Positions 11,160-23,989 of a stretch of DNA of 64,000 nt are shown here, piece by piece. The stretch comes from Saccopteryx bilineata. Taxonomy: Eukaryota > Chordata > Mammalia > Chiroptera > Emballonuridae. The stretch spans positions 47,420,113-47,484,112 of the forward strand of contig NC_089496.1 of the NCBI RefSeq assembly GCF_036850765.1, read 5' to 3'. Made by a program: the position numbers and the translations under genes. Numbering within the stretch: position 1 is the first letter of the stretch; each line of letters begins with the position of its first letter. Below the pieces are notes generated by a model, which had not been told where the DNA came from, did no database searches, and saw nothing but the letters and a program-made list of their open reading frames with translations.

Positions 11160-11215
11160 TTTCTTTCTTTCTTTCTTTTTTTCTTTCTTCCTTTTTTTCC
11201 CTTTTCTACCCCCTG
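11160..11215. repeat. Polypyrimidine (TTTC)n tract
   Basis: CTTTCTTTCTTTC runs into TTTTTCTTTCTTCC and TTTTTTCCC, ending in a CCCCTGCCCCC tract. It is simple sequence only. Confidence 0.85.
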
Positions 11216-11399
11216 CCCCCAGCTATATTCCGGATCTGCCAATAAACATTGAACAAATGACAAAATATACTTAGTGCGGAGACTAGTCAGAAGGGAAATT
11301 TATGTTGACCTATTTGGGACCGTGTCGTGAAAATTAAACTAATCCTCTTTAACAGAGTTGGAATAATCCAAACTTGATCTTCAGGTTCACTTGTTGGCA

Positions 11400-11515
11400 T
11401 TCATTCATTCATTTTTAATTCATACATTCATTTAGCCAATTAATCATCCAACCAACCATTCATCCATCCAACCAACCAACCCACCCACCATCCAGCCAAC
11501 CCAGCCAATCAGAAC
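11400..11515. repeat. Tetranucleotide-rich tract (ATTC/ATCC/CCAA)n
   Basis: Degenerate tandem tetranucleotides: TTCATTCATTCATT, then CATCCATCCAACCAACCAAC and CCACCCACC. The tract drifts from ATTC to ATCC to CCAA along its length. Confidence 0.85.
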
Positions 11516-11519
11516 TGTG

Positions 11520-11700
11520 ATGTTCCGTATTTCGGGCGTCTTGAGGCTGCCTTCCTTAGGAAGCCTTTCCCACTCTCCTCTCTGCTCCTGTACCTGGACA
11601 CGGTCTCTTCTCATATCTCTCAGAGCCCCTGTCACACTGGAGAGATGGCAGGCTCCCTTGTTTCTCCTGCTGGACTGTCAGCTGCCTGAGTAGGGGGGTG
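11520..11700 (+). repeat. L2-like fragment
   Basis: CTTCCTTAGGAAGCCTTTCC, CTCTCAGAGCCCCTGTCACA and GCTGGACTGTCAGCTGCCTGA resemble the L2 3' region (the AGAAGCCTTCCCT and GACTGTAAGCTCC blocks). The copy is old and diverged. Confidence 0.45.
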
Positions 11701-12230
11701 AGTTGTTTGTGATCCAGCCTTCCTCAATTTTTCTCAGAATTGTTCCAAACTTCCTAGATGGAGCTGAATTATTGGCTTTGCTTTGGGGGAGGAGGGGGCG
11801 AAGTGTGAGGTCTTCCCTTCACTCAAAGAACACATAAAAGAGTAGATGAGTGATTTAGCAAATAGGGAAAGTCCCCTAAATATAGCATCTGACCCAGAGC
11901 TGGGTGGATGGTGCCCGCTGAGGTGCCATAGGACCTGAGAGGTGGAGGGGTATTCCTGGGCTGGGCCTTGGCAGATGGGCAGCGTTGGAGTAGCCCAGTT
12001 GGGGGCCCGCTGAGAGCCTCATGGCTGTGCCTGGGCATACTCATCTCTTCTCCACCTTCCTCCAAGCTTGAGCTTGTCTGGGAATAAACTTGCTGGTGTC
12101 CCTGGGTCTCATTCCTAAAGACTAAAGCAGTTCTCTTACTGTTCCACAGCCCCTTTTCTTTTCTGGGGCCTGCTCTGGGTTCCGCTACCTTCGCATACAT
12201 TTTTGGATAATGTGCATTTAGGTTGTTTTA

Positions 12231-12652
12231 TTTTTTATTTTTTATTTATTTATTTATTTATTTATTTTTTTTGGTATTTTTCTGAAGCTGGAAACGGAGA
12301 CAGTCAGACAGACTTCCGCATGCGCCTGACCAGGATCCACCTGGCACGCCCACCAGGGGCGACGCTCTGCCCACCAGGGGGCGATGCTCTGCCCCTCCGG
12401 GGCGTCGCTCTGCCGCGACCAGAGCCACTCTAGCGCCTGGGGCAGAGGCCAAGGAGCCATCCCCAGCGCCCGGGCCATCTTTGCTCCAATGGAGCCTTGG
12501 CTGCGGGAGGGGAAGAGAGAGACAGAGAGGAAGGAGGGGGTGGGGGTGGAGAAGCAGATGGGCGCTTCTCCTATGTGCCCTGGCCGGGAATCGAACCCGG
12601 GGCCCCCACACGCCAGGCCGACGCTCTACCGCCGAGCCAACCGGCCAGGGCC
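12231..12652 (-). mobile_element. tRNA-derived bat SINE, ~400-bp type, with 18-bp TSD
   Basis: TGCATTTAGGTTGTTTTA (12213-12230) and TGCATTTAGGTTCTTTTA (12653-12670) flank it, with one mismatch. The minus-strand head is GGCCCTGGCCGGTTGGCTCG, with box-B-like GGGTTCGATTCCCGGCC. The body has the CCTTGGCCTCTGCCCC and GAGCATCGCCCCCTGG modules. The + strand T-rich tail is at 12231-12272. Confidence 0.92.
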
Positions 12653-12673
12653 TGCATTTAGGTTCTTTTAGAA

Positions 12674-13005
12674 CAGGGGTCCCCAAACTACAGCCTGCAG
12701 GCTGCATGTGGCCTCCTGAGGCCATTTATCCGGCCCCCGCCGCACTTCCGGAAGGGGCACCTCTTTCATTGGTGGTCAGTGAGAGGAGCATAGTTCCCAT
12801 TGAAATACTGGTCAGTTTGTTGATTTAAATTTACTTGTTCTTTATTATAAATATTATATTTTTTCCCGTTTTGTTTTTTTACTTTAAAATAAGATATGTG
12901 CAGTGTGCATAGGGATTTGTTCATAGTTTTTTTTTATAGTCCAGCCCTCCAATGGTCTGAGGGACAGTGAACTGGCCCCCTGTGTAAGAAGTTTGGGGAC
13001 CCCTG
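12674..13005. mobile_element. hAT-type MITE with 16-bp TIRs and 8-bp TSD
   Basis: The element begins CAGGGGTCCCCAAACT and ends AGTTTGGGGACCCCTG, perfect 16-bp inverted repeats. It is flanked by TTTTAGAA (12666-12673) and CTTTAGAA (13006-13013), an 8-bp hAT-type duplication with one mismatch. Its 332-bp interior is AT-rich and non-coding, with GGCCTCCTGAGGCCATTTAT near the left end. The SINE at 12231-12652 sits within a few bases of its left end. Confidence 0.88.
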
Positions 13006-13789
13006 CTTTAGAATCTAAGCCCATAGTTTCCACTGAGGACTGGAGAAGGGCTTCGCTTTAAGGAAAAGATGAGCATCCTGTTCCCACCCCGAGTCTGCCT
13101 CTGGGCTGGGCAGAGGGCTGAAGCCCTTCCCCTGCTGAGTCCTGACCACCCCGCCAGAGTGACCTTCCCGGTGACCCCCGGCTGGTTCTCCCTGCCAGTG
13201 GCCGTGGGCGTGGCCGAGGGCGTGGGCAGGCGCTGCCGGGACTTGGTCGGCAGGGGCCCGGCTCGGGAGGATGGCCTTTGATGCCGAGTTCTGTCGGGCA
13301 TTTTGGACGGAGTTCTTCACATCACTAAGGTGACCTGCCAGCGCGGTTTCCGGGAGAGCTGGATTCCATGTGTGCGCCTCATTCCAGAAAATTCGACTTT
13401 GTTTTCTCTGCTCATTCCACGAGCCGTTACCAAAGCCATGGGATTCCTTCCATTTCCTGCTGGGGCCGGGTTCATGGCCATGGGTCGCTCAGAAGTGGGG
13501 CCTTTTCCTGATGGAGTAAACAATTTTTGATCTCACTCTAAATACATGTTATTTAATTTTATTCCATTCAACAAAGTGTTTACAGAGTGCCTCCCCTTTG
13601 TTTGAATAGCGTTGGCAGGAGCGAGGCGAAGGTGAGGTTCCCGCCCGGGAGAGGCTGAGGCTGCCGCACAAACAACTGTTCCCCAGGATGTGAGAAAATA
13701 CAACGAGCGACGAGGGGATGGGGCCGAGTGCCGCGGAGCGGGGCCTGGGTTGTGGCAGCGACAGCTCCGCTGACTTTTGTTGATAACTC

Positions 13790-13905
13790 ACTAATTGGCA
13801 GGTGGGAGCTTCAGACGTATTACCTCATGTCATCCTGACAGTCACACTAGGCGGGTTACTGGCCCCCATTTTATAGGTGGGGAAACTGAGGCAAAGAGTG
13901 GCCAA
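13790..13905 (-). repeat. MIR-type fragment
   Basis: CTCATGTCATCCTGACAGTC, then TACTGGCCCCCATTTTATAG and GTGGGGAAACTGAGGCAAAG match the reverse-oriented MIR core. Confidence 0.6.
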
Positions 13906-15477
13906 CCAGTCTGAATTCATGCTGGCAGTCTGGTCCAGGGGCCTCAGGCCCCTGTCTGGGGAAGGAGGACGGTGGGGAGCTGACATCGGCAGGGACTTCG
14001 GGGGTTGGCCTGGTAATCCAGGGAGTAGAAGGGTCCTGAGCCGAGGGGCCAGTGCGGACAACGGCACGGAGGTGGGCAGGCTGGTGTGGCTGGAACACAG
14101 GGATGCGTGGGGACAGGAGGCGAGGAGCGGAGGGCCGGACAGCGCCCCAAGGGCAGGAAAGCGCCCCAAGGGCAAGACAGCGCCCTGAGGGCCGGGCCAG
14201 AGAGCCTTAGAGAACAATAGAAGGTTCTCTCGAGTTTTGGTTATGTAAGGCTTGTTTTTCTAACCAGTTGGAGCTGTGCTTCAGGAGGATCAGTCCAGGG
14301 CCACTGCAGGACTGAGCGGGGTGACTGGCAGGAACCTGACCTGGGACAGGGGCGGGGACCGTGACCCTGATGGCATCAGAAGGTTGGGAGCAGGGGTCTG
14401 AGGAGGAGGGCCCACGGGCCTTGGTGTGTGAGGGCGCTGTGGGCCTGGAGGCCGGGGCTGGGCCCGCAGTGAGCAGAGACAGGAGGCCCGGAGCCGGAGG
14501 CCCTGGCTGGGTCAGGAAGCGGGTGAGGAGTCTGTTTCTAGACGGGCCCAGTGGAGCCTTTGTTCCCACAGGAGTGGGGCAGAAATGCAGACTCAGGCAG
14601 TGTTGGGTGAGAGAGGGGAACAAGGGTGTTTGGGAGGTGCTGGCACAGGGGCTGAGAGCTGGAGTCCTTGGAAGGGTGGATGTTGCCAAGGACGCACGAT
14701 AAAGCCACCAAGGTCATAACCCTGCAGTGGGAGTGTTGCGATAAGAGAAAAGAATGGTCAGAGCAGGAGGAGGAGGAGGTGATGAGGGGAAAGAGAGGGT
14801 CTCCAGAAAGGAGGGGGTTGGCACCTCTGGGCCCGTGGGGGAGGTGGGGAAGCGCACTAGGTCTGGCGACGGGACTGGCTTTGGAGAGAGCACTTTGGGT
14901 AGAGCCCTGGGGACAGATGGCCAACTGCAGTGGGCTGAGGACCGGTCGGGGTGCGGACGGACATGCGCAGGGAGATGCAGGTTGTTTGAGGAAGTCTGAG
15001 GTGAAGGGACGCCAGGGGGCAGGACGGCAGCTTAGGAGGGCGGAGACGTAGAGGTCAGGGTCTTTTGTCAGGACGGGACAGATGCCAGCCCGCTGGTGAG
15101 CCCAGGGCCAGGCTGGCCGCATGGAGGGAGCACTGCTCGTCCACAGAGACTCGAGGAAGCAGGAAGCGTGTGCCCGGGTCAGGTGCCGGAGGGGACAGGG
15201 CTGCCAGCGAGCAGATGCCCTTTCTGCCCCGTGCCATAGTGGTCACTGATGTTCATAATGACGGGCCCGGGCGTCACACGCTTCCAGAGGGCCTTTTAAA
15301 TTGCCACTGAAAAAGCCAGTTCTGCTCCCCAGACTTTTCTGAGTTATTTGGAAATTATTCCAATTAAGCAAAGTTTTTCAAGTTATTGGGGCTGCTCTTT
15401 GGGAAATGCTGCATTTCACTGTCTTCTGAGACTTTGGCATCTGTGACGTTTTGGGAACTCTCAGCTTGGTGAGGTTG

Positions 15478-15690
15478 AAAGGGCCTGAGATTTAGACTTG
15501 GACAGATCTGCCCCTTACTAACAGGGTGACCTTGGGCACAGTCCTTTTTATTTTTTAAATGTTTTTTGTGGCTTAGTTTCTCCCATCTAAAAAATGGCAT
15601 GACATACCTACCTTTCTGAAGAATAAATGAAATAATGTATATAAAATATTTGACCTATAATAGTTACTTTAATAAACACTAGCTTTCTGT
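15478..15690 (+). repeat. MIR fragment
   Basis: Forward MIR: CTTACTAACAGGGTGACCTT, GGCACAGTCC, an inserted T-rich patch, CTTAGTTTCTCCCATCTAAA, then ATAAATGAAATAATGTATAT and AGTTACTTTAATAAACACTA. Confidence 0.7.
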
Positions 15691-16087
15691 CTTACTATTT
15701 AGTTAGCCAAGACACCTCCTTTCTTAAGTGGATGGATGTATTCCTGACTAAATCAAACTTTTGTAAGAAAGGGAAGGGAAGTAAGATTAGAGCCAGAGTA
15801 TGGGAGATTATGACGGTCAAAGAGAAGTGTTTACACCCTTGGTGTGGGCCACGGCCAAGGCAAGTGAAGCAAGGAGCATGGCGTCGTTTCCTCTGACTCA
15901 GGGCGAGTCTCTCCCGCGGGGCCGGCACGTAGGAGGCCCCAGCATCTGTGGGTTGAATTTGGCTTCCAGAAGCCATTTCCTCCCTTGTGCTCTGAAGGCC
16001 AAGGTGGGGCTGGGTCCGTCTGAGACCTCTGGCCGTTGGCATAGGTGTTCACTTCCACCTTTCTATTTCTAGAGCTGCCCACCCTCC

Positions 16088-16116
16088 CCCCAGGCCAGGC
16101 CAGGCCAGGCCAGGAC
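16088..16116. repeat. (CCAGG)n short tandem repeat
   Basis: About five CCAGG/GCCAG units occur in a row, followed by GGACAGGAGG. It is simple sequence only. Confidence 0.8.
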
Positions 16117-19100
16117 AGGAGGCTGGCCCAGTGAGCTGCCCTTGCCTGGGCCCACGTGGCTGTGGTCCCGCTTTGCATGGCTTCTGCACTGGGCCCAGAT
16201 GTCATGGGCCTTGTGAAGGAGTGAGGAGAAATGGGAAGTCCGTGAGCTCCGTGAGCAGAGACTAGCATTCCTGTTATTGATGGTGGTGTGTCCTTTGATC
16301 CCAGGGTCACTTGGTTCAGTCTTTCTCCCTTCGTATGGAATTTCTTCTGAATGAGAGAAAAATAAACTCAAGCAAACTAAGTAAGTCGCTGATGGAAACT
16401 GAGACCAAGTAGCCTGCCACCATCTGAGGACGGGAGGCCCTTCTGCAAGGCGCTAGTTAGACTCACCTCCGTGATTTCATGTTCACCTCCTTGTGGATCA
16501 ATGACACATTGGGTATTCGTGTTCCAGAAGCTATGTGCAGACAGAGGGCAGATGAACTTATAAGGCCATTCTGACAGGTGTCTAGAAAAAGCATCCACAC
16601 AGACTTCTACAACCCAGAGCCTCCCTGTCCCCGGTCCCTCTCAGCCTCTTACCAAATCTCAAGTCGCTCTCCAGCCTAGATGTGGACAACCAGGCGTCCT
16701 TAAAATCCAGCACACTCCTCGGAGTGCATTAAAATAAGAAAAGAGAAGTCAGAGGTGCCCATTTTAGATAAAAACCCAAAGGTGATCCTGGCCCATTTAG
16801 TATTTAATAAAGGCATAACGTCTGATATCTTCTTTTTAAAGAATGCAAATCCAAAAGTTACTTACCAGATGTAGAGACACTTACCAGATGCAGGGACCTG
16901 GGAAAGCTTAAACAAGGGTCCTGGTTTTAAAGAGGGCTGTCATGCAAATAAGCCCCCCGTCCATCTTGTAGGAAGTCGTCCTCATTCTGAGGAGATACAG
17001 GCTGAAGAATTTGGGGGAGATGGACTGTGACATCCAGCTTGCTTTTAGATGGTTAAGAAAAAAGTGTGTGTATGTGTGTGTGTTTGTGTGTACAGGGTAT
17101 ATGGATGTGTGTTTGGAGAGAGAGAGAGGGGGGAGCAAATGTGGCAAAAGGTCAACAATGTATCCCTCTAAGCGAAGGGTGGAAGGGTGTACCGGAATTC
17201 ATTTTTCAAAACAAAAAAACAACTGGAACAAACAGGAAAAAATGAATAGTCAACAGGATCTATCTTTTTGTCTCTCAGTAAGCGTCGTAAAGAAGTGTAA
17301 CGAGGTCATCGTGTGTCTATAAATGTTGGAATCCGGGTGAGGTGACAATATAAAACACAGGGCCAGGGAAACACCCAGGGAACAGCCCAACACGGGTGGT
17401 GAGTGGGGCATGGTGGCCCCTTTCCTGCTGCATATGGGGTATCTCAGAGAAGCCCTTTGACCTCTGAGGAAATGTGTATAAACAATAGCTTATGCATATT
17501 TTCCAGATGTGCGGAGAGCACCCCGTTGCAGGGTCATCCCGGTGGGCATTACGGTGCCACCCTCCCTCGTAGACGCGTCCTCCCCTCCCACGCAGCTGGG
17601 ACGGAGTCACACACCGCAGCCCGGCAGGACCAGCCGGCCGTGTCTCCCCTCTCCTGACCCTCGGCATGTTTTCCCGAAACCCTCGGTCCTTTGATTACAC
17701 CCACACCGTGAGGCTCAACGTGACATTTCCAACAGGAGACTGCCCGATGTGGGTCCAGCGGCTTCACATGGTTTTTATATTTGTTCTGGAAAAAGCTCCA
17801 GATACCTCTGGTCAGAGCCCTTCCTGTTGGCCGCCTTGCTGGGGCCATTTCCCGCCCACGCGATCCCCAAAGGGGCTGCAGCCTGCCGGCCAGTCCCTCC
17901 GCCTGGCCCACCGGGGACAGGTGACGGGGACGGTGGTGTGAGGGTGCAGCTTGGCGCAGCGAGGATTCCGGGGGCCCTGGGGGGCCCGTGCTGCAGTCTC
18001 TGCCTGTGTGATTTGGATTCAGATCCCTAGAAACCGAGGAAGCCAGAGTCTTGCCAAAGGGCTTCATTCTGCTTCCGCAGAAGTTTCACTATTGAGGAGA
18101 AAAGGGGTTGAGCTGGTTTGATGTTTTTTCCCCTCTTAAGGCACTCACATAAAACATTGTTACTTCTGAAGGAGTGAACACTCATCCTGGGCTAAAATTC
18201 CAAGCCCCCCGCTCCCCGAGTTCTGTGTGGGTGGGCCCTGTGCCCCTCGGCTTTGGGGGTCCCGGGAAGTTCCAGCCCAGCTCCCCCATTGTTGAGGGGC
18301 TGTTCTCAGCCACGTTTCAGCTCTCCACTGAACCCCCTGCCCGGCTCCCCACCCGTGAGTCACCTGTGCTGACTAGCCGGGAACTCTCAGTACAGGTCGC
18401 CATGGTAACCCCAGAGTAACGGGGAGGGAGGGGACCCACACTCTGGTTGGGTACCCCGGGATCGTCACACCCCACTTCAAGTGGAAACAGCTGCCAGGAG
18501 AGGCACAGGGTGGCCGCCTTGCGGGCTCAGGGACGCATCTAATTTTAGCCTAGGGTGTGTTTGTCCTCAGTTGGGGCTGGCTCACCCATGGAAATTCCAC
18601 AGCTTTCTGCTTTTCGTGTGCGAGTGGTGTCACTTTCAAAGTCTGCAAAGCTAACTTGGATTCAAGCAGCGTGTTTCTTTCTCCTTTTTCTAAGAAATGC
18701 CCAGAAAACAATCAGTCCTCTGTGCTTCTGGAGCAGGTCAGAATTTCCTGGAGGTTCATTCTCTGTGATGGGCAGTGTCGCGGGGAAGAAGGCGGCTGTC
18801 TGCGGGCCCTTCCCCATACAAACGGATACAAACCGATACAAACCGGGGCAAGGCAATTATCGGGTCTTTGTGGCGGAGACCTGAGGTCATCTCGCTGGGA
18901 ATTCACAGGTCAGCAAAACAGCAACAAAAGTGAAAACCAAAAACCCTGGGGACCAACTTCAGGTTCAGATATAGACTTTTGGGTCCTGAAACTAACAGTC
19001 TGGGTGGCTTCTTTAAGACAAAGAATAGAAAAGTATTTAGTTTTTGCCAATTTTACGAAAATACTTTGGAAGATTATCCCAACACCTTGCGGGGGCTTCT

Positions 19101-19405
19101 TGGAAACTCAGGTCCCATTCACTTCATGGTAAATCAGATGCTATACGAGTTATTATTTATTTTTCTGGCTAAATAAGACTATTAAGACAATTGTATAAAA
19201 TTTAAATATAGATATAATCATGAACTAAAAGTCCAACATTTCAAATGAACAAATTCAGCCTGTGAAAGAGCCCCATATTGTTGCTGGTTTTTGTCACTTC
19301 GCCATTGACCAGTGTGTCATAGACTGGCCTGTGTTGGACAGTTTCCAGTTTTCTGATCCTCGGTGTCCTCATTTATGAAAATAGGGCTAAAAAGTCTCTA
19401 TGCTC

Positions 19406-19420
19406 CCCCCCCCCCCCCCG
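19406..19420. repeat. Poly-C run
   Basis: A run of about 14-15 C residues, preceded by a TATGCT stretch and followed by GCAAAAG. Such runs are prone to sequencing error in length. Confidence 0.85.
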
Positions 19421-22098
19421 CAAAAGTTGTGCTTTGCGAGTGCTTGGTAAAGTAAAAATCACTCCCAGAAAAATAGTTACTATTTGTAAGGATAAAACTA
19501 GCGAACATTTAGAACCCTTAGAATGTTACGGAAAGGAGAAGAGAAGCCCGGGGAAGGTGAAGATTCACCCACGGCCACCTGGGGAAAGGCATGAACTCCA
19601 AATATAAGTGTGACTTAAGTGTAAGCCTCCTCATCTTTCTAAAGGTAAATGAACCCGAATATCTTTATTTTCAAATTGAAAAGTTAACCTGAGACCCAGA
19701 CGGTGACATTTCACTGCTCATGGTTCTTTTATTAATACTTATTCATAATACTTATGAATTTATGAGTTCAAACTGGACACATTTCATCCTAGAAGTTGTT
19801 TTAAGCCACCCCATGGCACATTTAACAAGCAGAACCTAAGTGGATTTAATGTTTGACGGGACTCGCAGGAAGTCAGCCCCGCCCATTGGGGCAGCTCCTT
19901 CCCTGGAGATGGGGCCTTTATGAGGACACTATAGGTGCCAAAACGCAGCTCCTCCTAGCAGCCAAGTCAACATCTCCACACAGCTCTCCAGGCCACTATG
20001 GAAACCGGTGGCAACGATGAAGTAATGTCTTTTAGGCGGCGTGTTAGAACCTTCCCTTTTATGTCTCCAAGTGGGACTTTAGACGCCCTGGGACGGGACC
20101 AAGGGGTAGAGGTGATCCTTCCATCCTGAGTTCTCATCCCAGCCTCGGGGAGGGCAGGGCAGTGCAGGGGGAGCCTCAGTGATCCCGCCCGCTGGGTGTG
20201 CAGTCTGGGGTTCACCTGGGGCTGGGGCAGGGCCCTACGGCCTGGGCCAGGCACCACATCATGTCTCCAGCTCTGGCCCTGGTCACTGGGCTCATCCAGC
20301 ATCTCACAGACGCTGGGCTTGGCCGAGCCAGGCAGCTACGTGCTGGTGGATAGAGAGGGGGGTCGAGTCTGAGAAAGGAGCTTGTGGGCTCGCCACTTTC
20401 TGCTCCGTGAACCGCGTATCTCTGGTGAGAGCATAGTTACCCCGTGGATCTGGCCGAGTTCCAGAGATGTACTCCGCAGTGACCACTTTTCCCTCGAGAG
20501 GGTGTAACATCCTCGCTACCCTCCTTCTCACTGCCCGTTGAGCAGCGTCTGCAGAACTGGTCTCAGCTACCCCCAGGAACCTGCAGCCTGAGCGAAGGGC
20601 GGGCAGATAGGAATTGTGAGAGCCACACAGCCCTCGCTAGATCATGTCCCGTAAGGGAAGAGTCACCAGCCTGTCCTAATGCATTTTGGGTCCTAAGAAA
20701 ATGCAGTCAGTGCCACCGACATCCAGCATGGGATAGATGAAGATTAACCGAGGGGAATCTGGAGGCTGAAATTTATTTCTGGCTTTGCCCGCTCCCCAGG
20801 GGGTCTTGGCACAAGGTCCGACCCCGCCAGGGCTGCAGGATCTAACCAGGGGGTCTGAGGCAGCCTTGCCAGCTCTTCCAGATGGACGGTGTTATCTTGG
20901 GAGCCCCGAGTGCCCAGCTTCCAGAGGGAGCACTCATTGGACACCAGTTGCATGCCAAGGGAGACCTTGTGCCAGGTTGGGAGAATGGGAGACTGAGAAG
21001 AGGGCAGGCCGCATCTCGTTCGGGGTTGTTTTGCCAGTTGAGTGCCCTTGAACCCTCCCGCCCTCCCAGTGCCAGTGTGGTGCCTCTGTTCCTGGAATGT
21101 GCCAGAGTCCAGCCTGACTCAAGGCAGGAGTCATGTTGGGCTTGGTTTGGGATCCTACTTGGGCTCCGCTCACTTCTCATCAAGGGCGTGTGCCAGAGCT
21201 CGTGGGGAGGGGCCATACGGAAAGACAGTTAAGCTGAGAAAGCATCACCCCGAAGAACAATGGCCCAGGAGGCTGGAGTACAGCCTGTCTTCTCTCCCGC
21301 TGGACGGGCTGAGCCGATGACTTTTCCAGGAGGATGCGGGGCCATCAACGCCGCCCCCCCAAATCTGTCCTCACCAGGAGATCCCTATTTTTGGCCAACC
21401 TTCGTCATCATGGACCCAGATGAGAGAGACTTGGGTGTGCAGCCCAATTCCCAATTAAGGTTTTTCACTAGTTTCAGGAAGATAATTTATTTGGGTTGAA
21501 TTGTTAAGGCAGATTGCTTTCACAGTATTCTAAACAGAGCGCTTTCTCACAGGAAATGTCAGACCAGGCAATTTGAGTCAGGTTTTCCACATCCTCAAGA
21601 GCAAAGAAAAGAGAGAGGAAAAAAAAAAAAAAAAGATCCTTTTTATGTGTTGAAGGTCAACAGAGCTGGCAACCGCGGGGTATAAAACAGATCTGGTAAA
21701 GTCGCTACACATTGTGATGGTCGTGCACACGATGACTCCTCGATAACCCAAGCCTTAATGGGACCTCACGTTCCCTCGGGCTTAATTTTAAAAACGCCTG
21801 CCGGTCGGCCGCCCCGGGGGTGGAGCCCTTCCGATGCTAGGACACGGACCCTACGGGACACGTGAGGACACGGGGCGCTCCTTCCTCTCTGCGGAACTCA
21901 GTTTCCTCATCCGAAAACCAAGGCTCTGCCTGGTGACTTCCTCAGCACCTTCCGAGTCTAATGCTCCACGATTCTTCTGTGCCTGGTCTTTGCAGGGGAA
22001 GCTTGGCTGAGCCAAAGGGAAAGGGAGAGCAGGGAAGTGAAGAGAAAAAAAACAACCTGCTCTTCTTTGGAGAATTTCGATTAAACATAAATTTCTTT

Positions 22099-22509
22099 CT
22101 TTTTTTTTTTTTTTTTTTTTTTTGTATTTTTTCTGAAGCTGGAAACGAGGAGAGACAGTCAGACAGACTCCCGCATGCACCCGACCGGGATCCACCTGGC
22201 ACGCCCACCAGGGGGCGACGCTCTGCCCACCAGGGGGCGATGCTCTGCCCCTCCGGGGCATCGCTCTGTTGCAACCAGAGCCACTCTAGCGCCTGGGGCA
22301 GAGGCCAAGGAGCCATCCCCAGCGCCCGGGCCATCTTTGCTCCAATGGAGCCTCGGCTGCGGGAGGGGAAGAGAGAGAGAGAGAGGAAGGAGAAGGGGAG
22401 GGGTGGAGAAGCAGATGGGCGCTTCTCCTGTGTGCCCTGGCCGGGAATCGAACCTGGAACTTCTGCACGCCAGGCCGACGCTCTACCACTGAGCCAACCG
22501 GCCAGGGCC
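22099..22509 (-). mobile_element. tRNA-derived bat SINE, ~400-bp type, with TSD
   Basis: TAAACATAAATTTCTTT (22082-22098) and TAAACATAAAGTTCTTT (22510-22526) are the target-site duplication. Minus-strand head GGCCCTGGCCGGTTGGCTCA, and a body with the two GGGGGCGA-type modules seen on the + strand at 22211-22245. The tail is a T25-like run at 22100-22123. It is close to the 12231 copy, so both are likely fairly young. Confidence 0.92.
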
Positions 22510-23224
22510 TAAACATAAAGTTCTTTTTAAATCAGCTTGCCCTCAGGGCTCCGCCTCACTGAGTCTGACTCCTCCCGAAGTCCAGTCTTAAAGTGAGGGC
22601 CTTGGAGCAATGCGGGGGACCGTGTGGTCACCATTGGGGCAGCAGAAAGCCCCACAACTCAGCCACCTGTCCGAGCTGGCCATGGGCACACATGGCCAAG
22701 AAGGGGCTGTGCCTGGGGATGGGGTGGCTCTGGGAATCGAAGCCCAGAATCGATAGATGTGGTCCTTGCAGCCTCCAAAGACGAATCTGGTCGAAGGGAG
22801 GTTGAGACTCAGCCTTTACTGCTAGATGATGCCAGGCTTCTCTGGCACGAGCTGGCCCTACGGCAGGTCTGTCCAGTTCCTATGCGCCCACAGAGAAATG
22901 AGCAGCTCTCTGCCTCATTAGCATCTCACCCTCTGGTTCATTCCGAAGGATGTTCTCTTCGACGCGGGACAGCAGCCGGAGTGCTCACCCCGCACCAGGC
23001 CCCTCCGACTCCGGGGCTGGGCTTGTCAGTCAGTCTCACTTGTCTTCTGGCCTCTGGTGTGTGCGTCTCCAGTGTAATTTTGATTCTTGTGGGACATGGA
23101 CGTCCTCGTCTGGCCACTGCCTCCACTGGGGACGCCGCCAGTGCTTCTGGGTCAGTTCGTTCTGTAGGGTTCAAATAAATACCTGCACCAAGCAGAGCAA
23201 AACACTTTTCTTCCCATGAGCTTG

Positions 23225-23500
23225 CAAGTTCTTGTTTTTTAAATATACACAAGTATTTATATTTTAAAATGCTTTTTCTGCATCGATTGAGGTGATTTTA
23301 CATTTCTCCCCTCTACCCTGTTGGTGTGAATCACATTATTCGATTTTTTGATGTTACAATACTCTTGCACCCTCACTTGGTCATGGTGTTCTTCAAACTC
23401 ACAGCTGGTGCAGTTGTCTGTTACTTTATTTTATATCTTTGCACTTACGTTTATCAGTGTTAGGTTTTGGAATCAAGCTTATCCTAGCCTCGTTAGCGGT
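23225..23500 (-). mobile_element. L1 fragment, antisense
   Basis: TTTTTCTGCATCGATTGAGG, GGTGTGAATCACATTATTCG and TGCACCCTCACTTGGTCATG resemble the reverse complement of the L1 ORF2 region. It is old and contains stops. Boundaries are approximate. Confidence 0.6.
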
Positions 23501-23534
23501 CACCATCACCATCATCATCGTCTCAGCTGTTATG

Positions 23535-23665
23535 TAGCAATCAATTATTGTGTGTCAGGCACTCGTCTCAGGACTTGGTATGTTCACTTGCTTAATTCTC
23601 ACCATCACCTTTGGAGTTAGGACTTCTATTAACCTTGTTTGATAGAGGTTCCTGACGGCCAGATT
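23535..23665 (-). repeat. MIR fragment
   Basis: Reverse MIR: GTGTGTCAGGCACTCGTCTC, TGCTTAATTCTCACCATCAC and GAGTTAGGACTTCTATTAAC. Confidence 0.6.
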
Positions 23666-23989
23666 TTCCTGTTGAACTGTTCTCTTTGTTATTCTGAAAC
23701 AAATAGGTTTATTGTGAATAATGCTTTTTATCCCAAACTCTATTTTTATCTGATAGTATGTAGCTACATTAGCTTTTAAACAGTTGGCATACAAGTGATG
23801 CCCCTTTCCTCTTCACCTTTCCTGTCCTGTATCTTGTGGAGCAGCATGTTGCTAATTTAAAAAATCAATCTCAGTGCCTCTTTTCATTGACAAGGTTAAT
23901 TTGTTGGCCTTGTTATAATTACTGTTTGTCCTGTTATATTTTATACTTTGATGTTATCACACTTTTTCTTATTTCTTTTTTTCTTTTTT

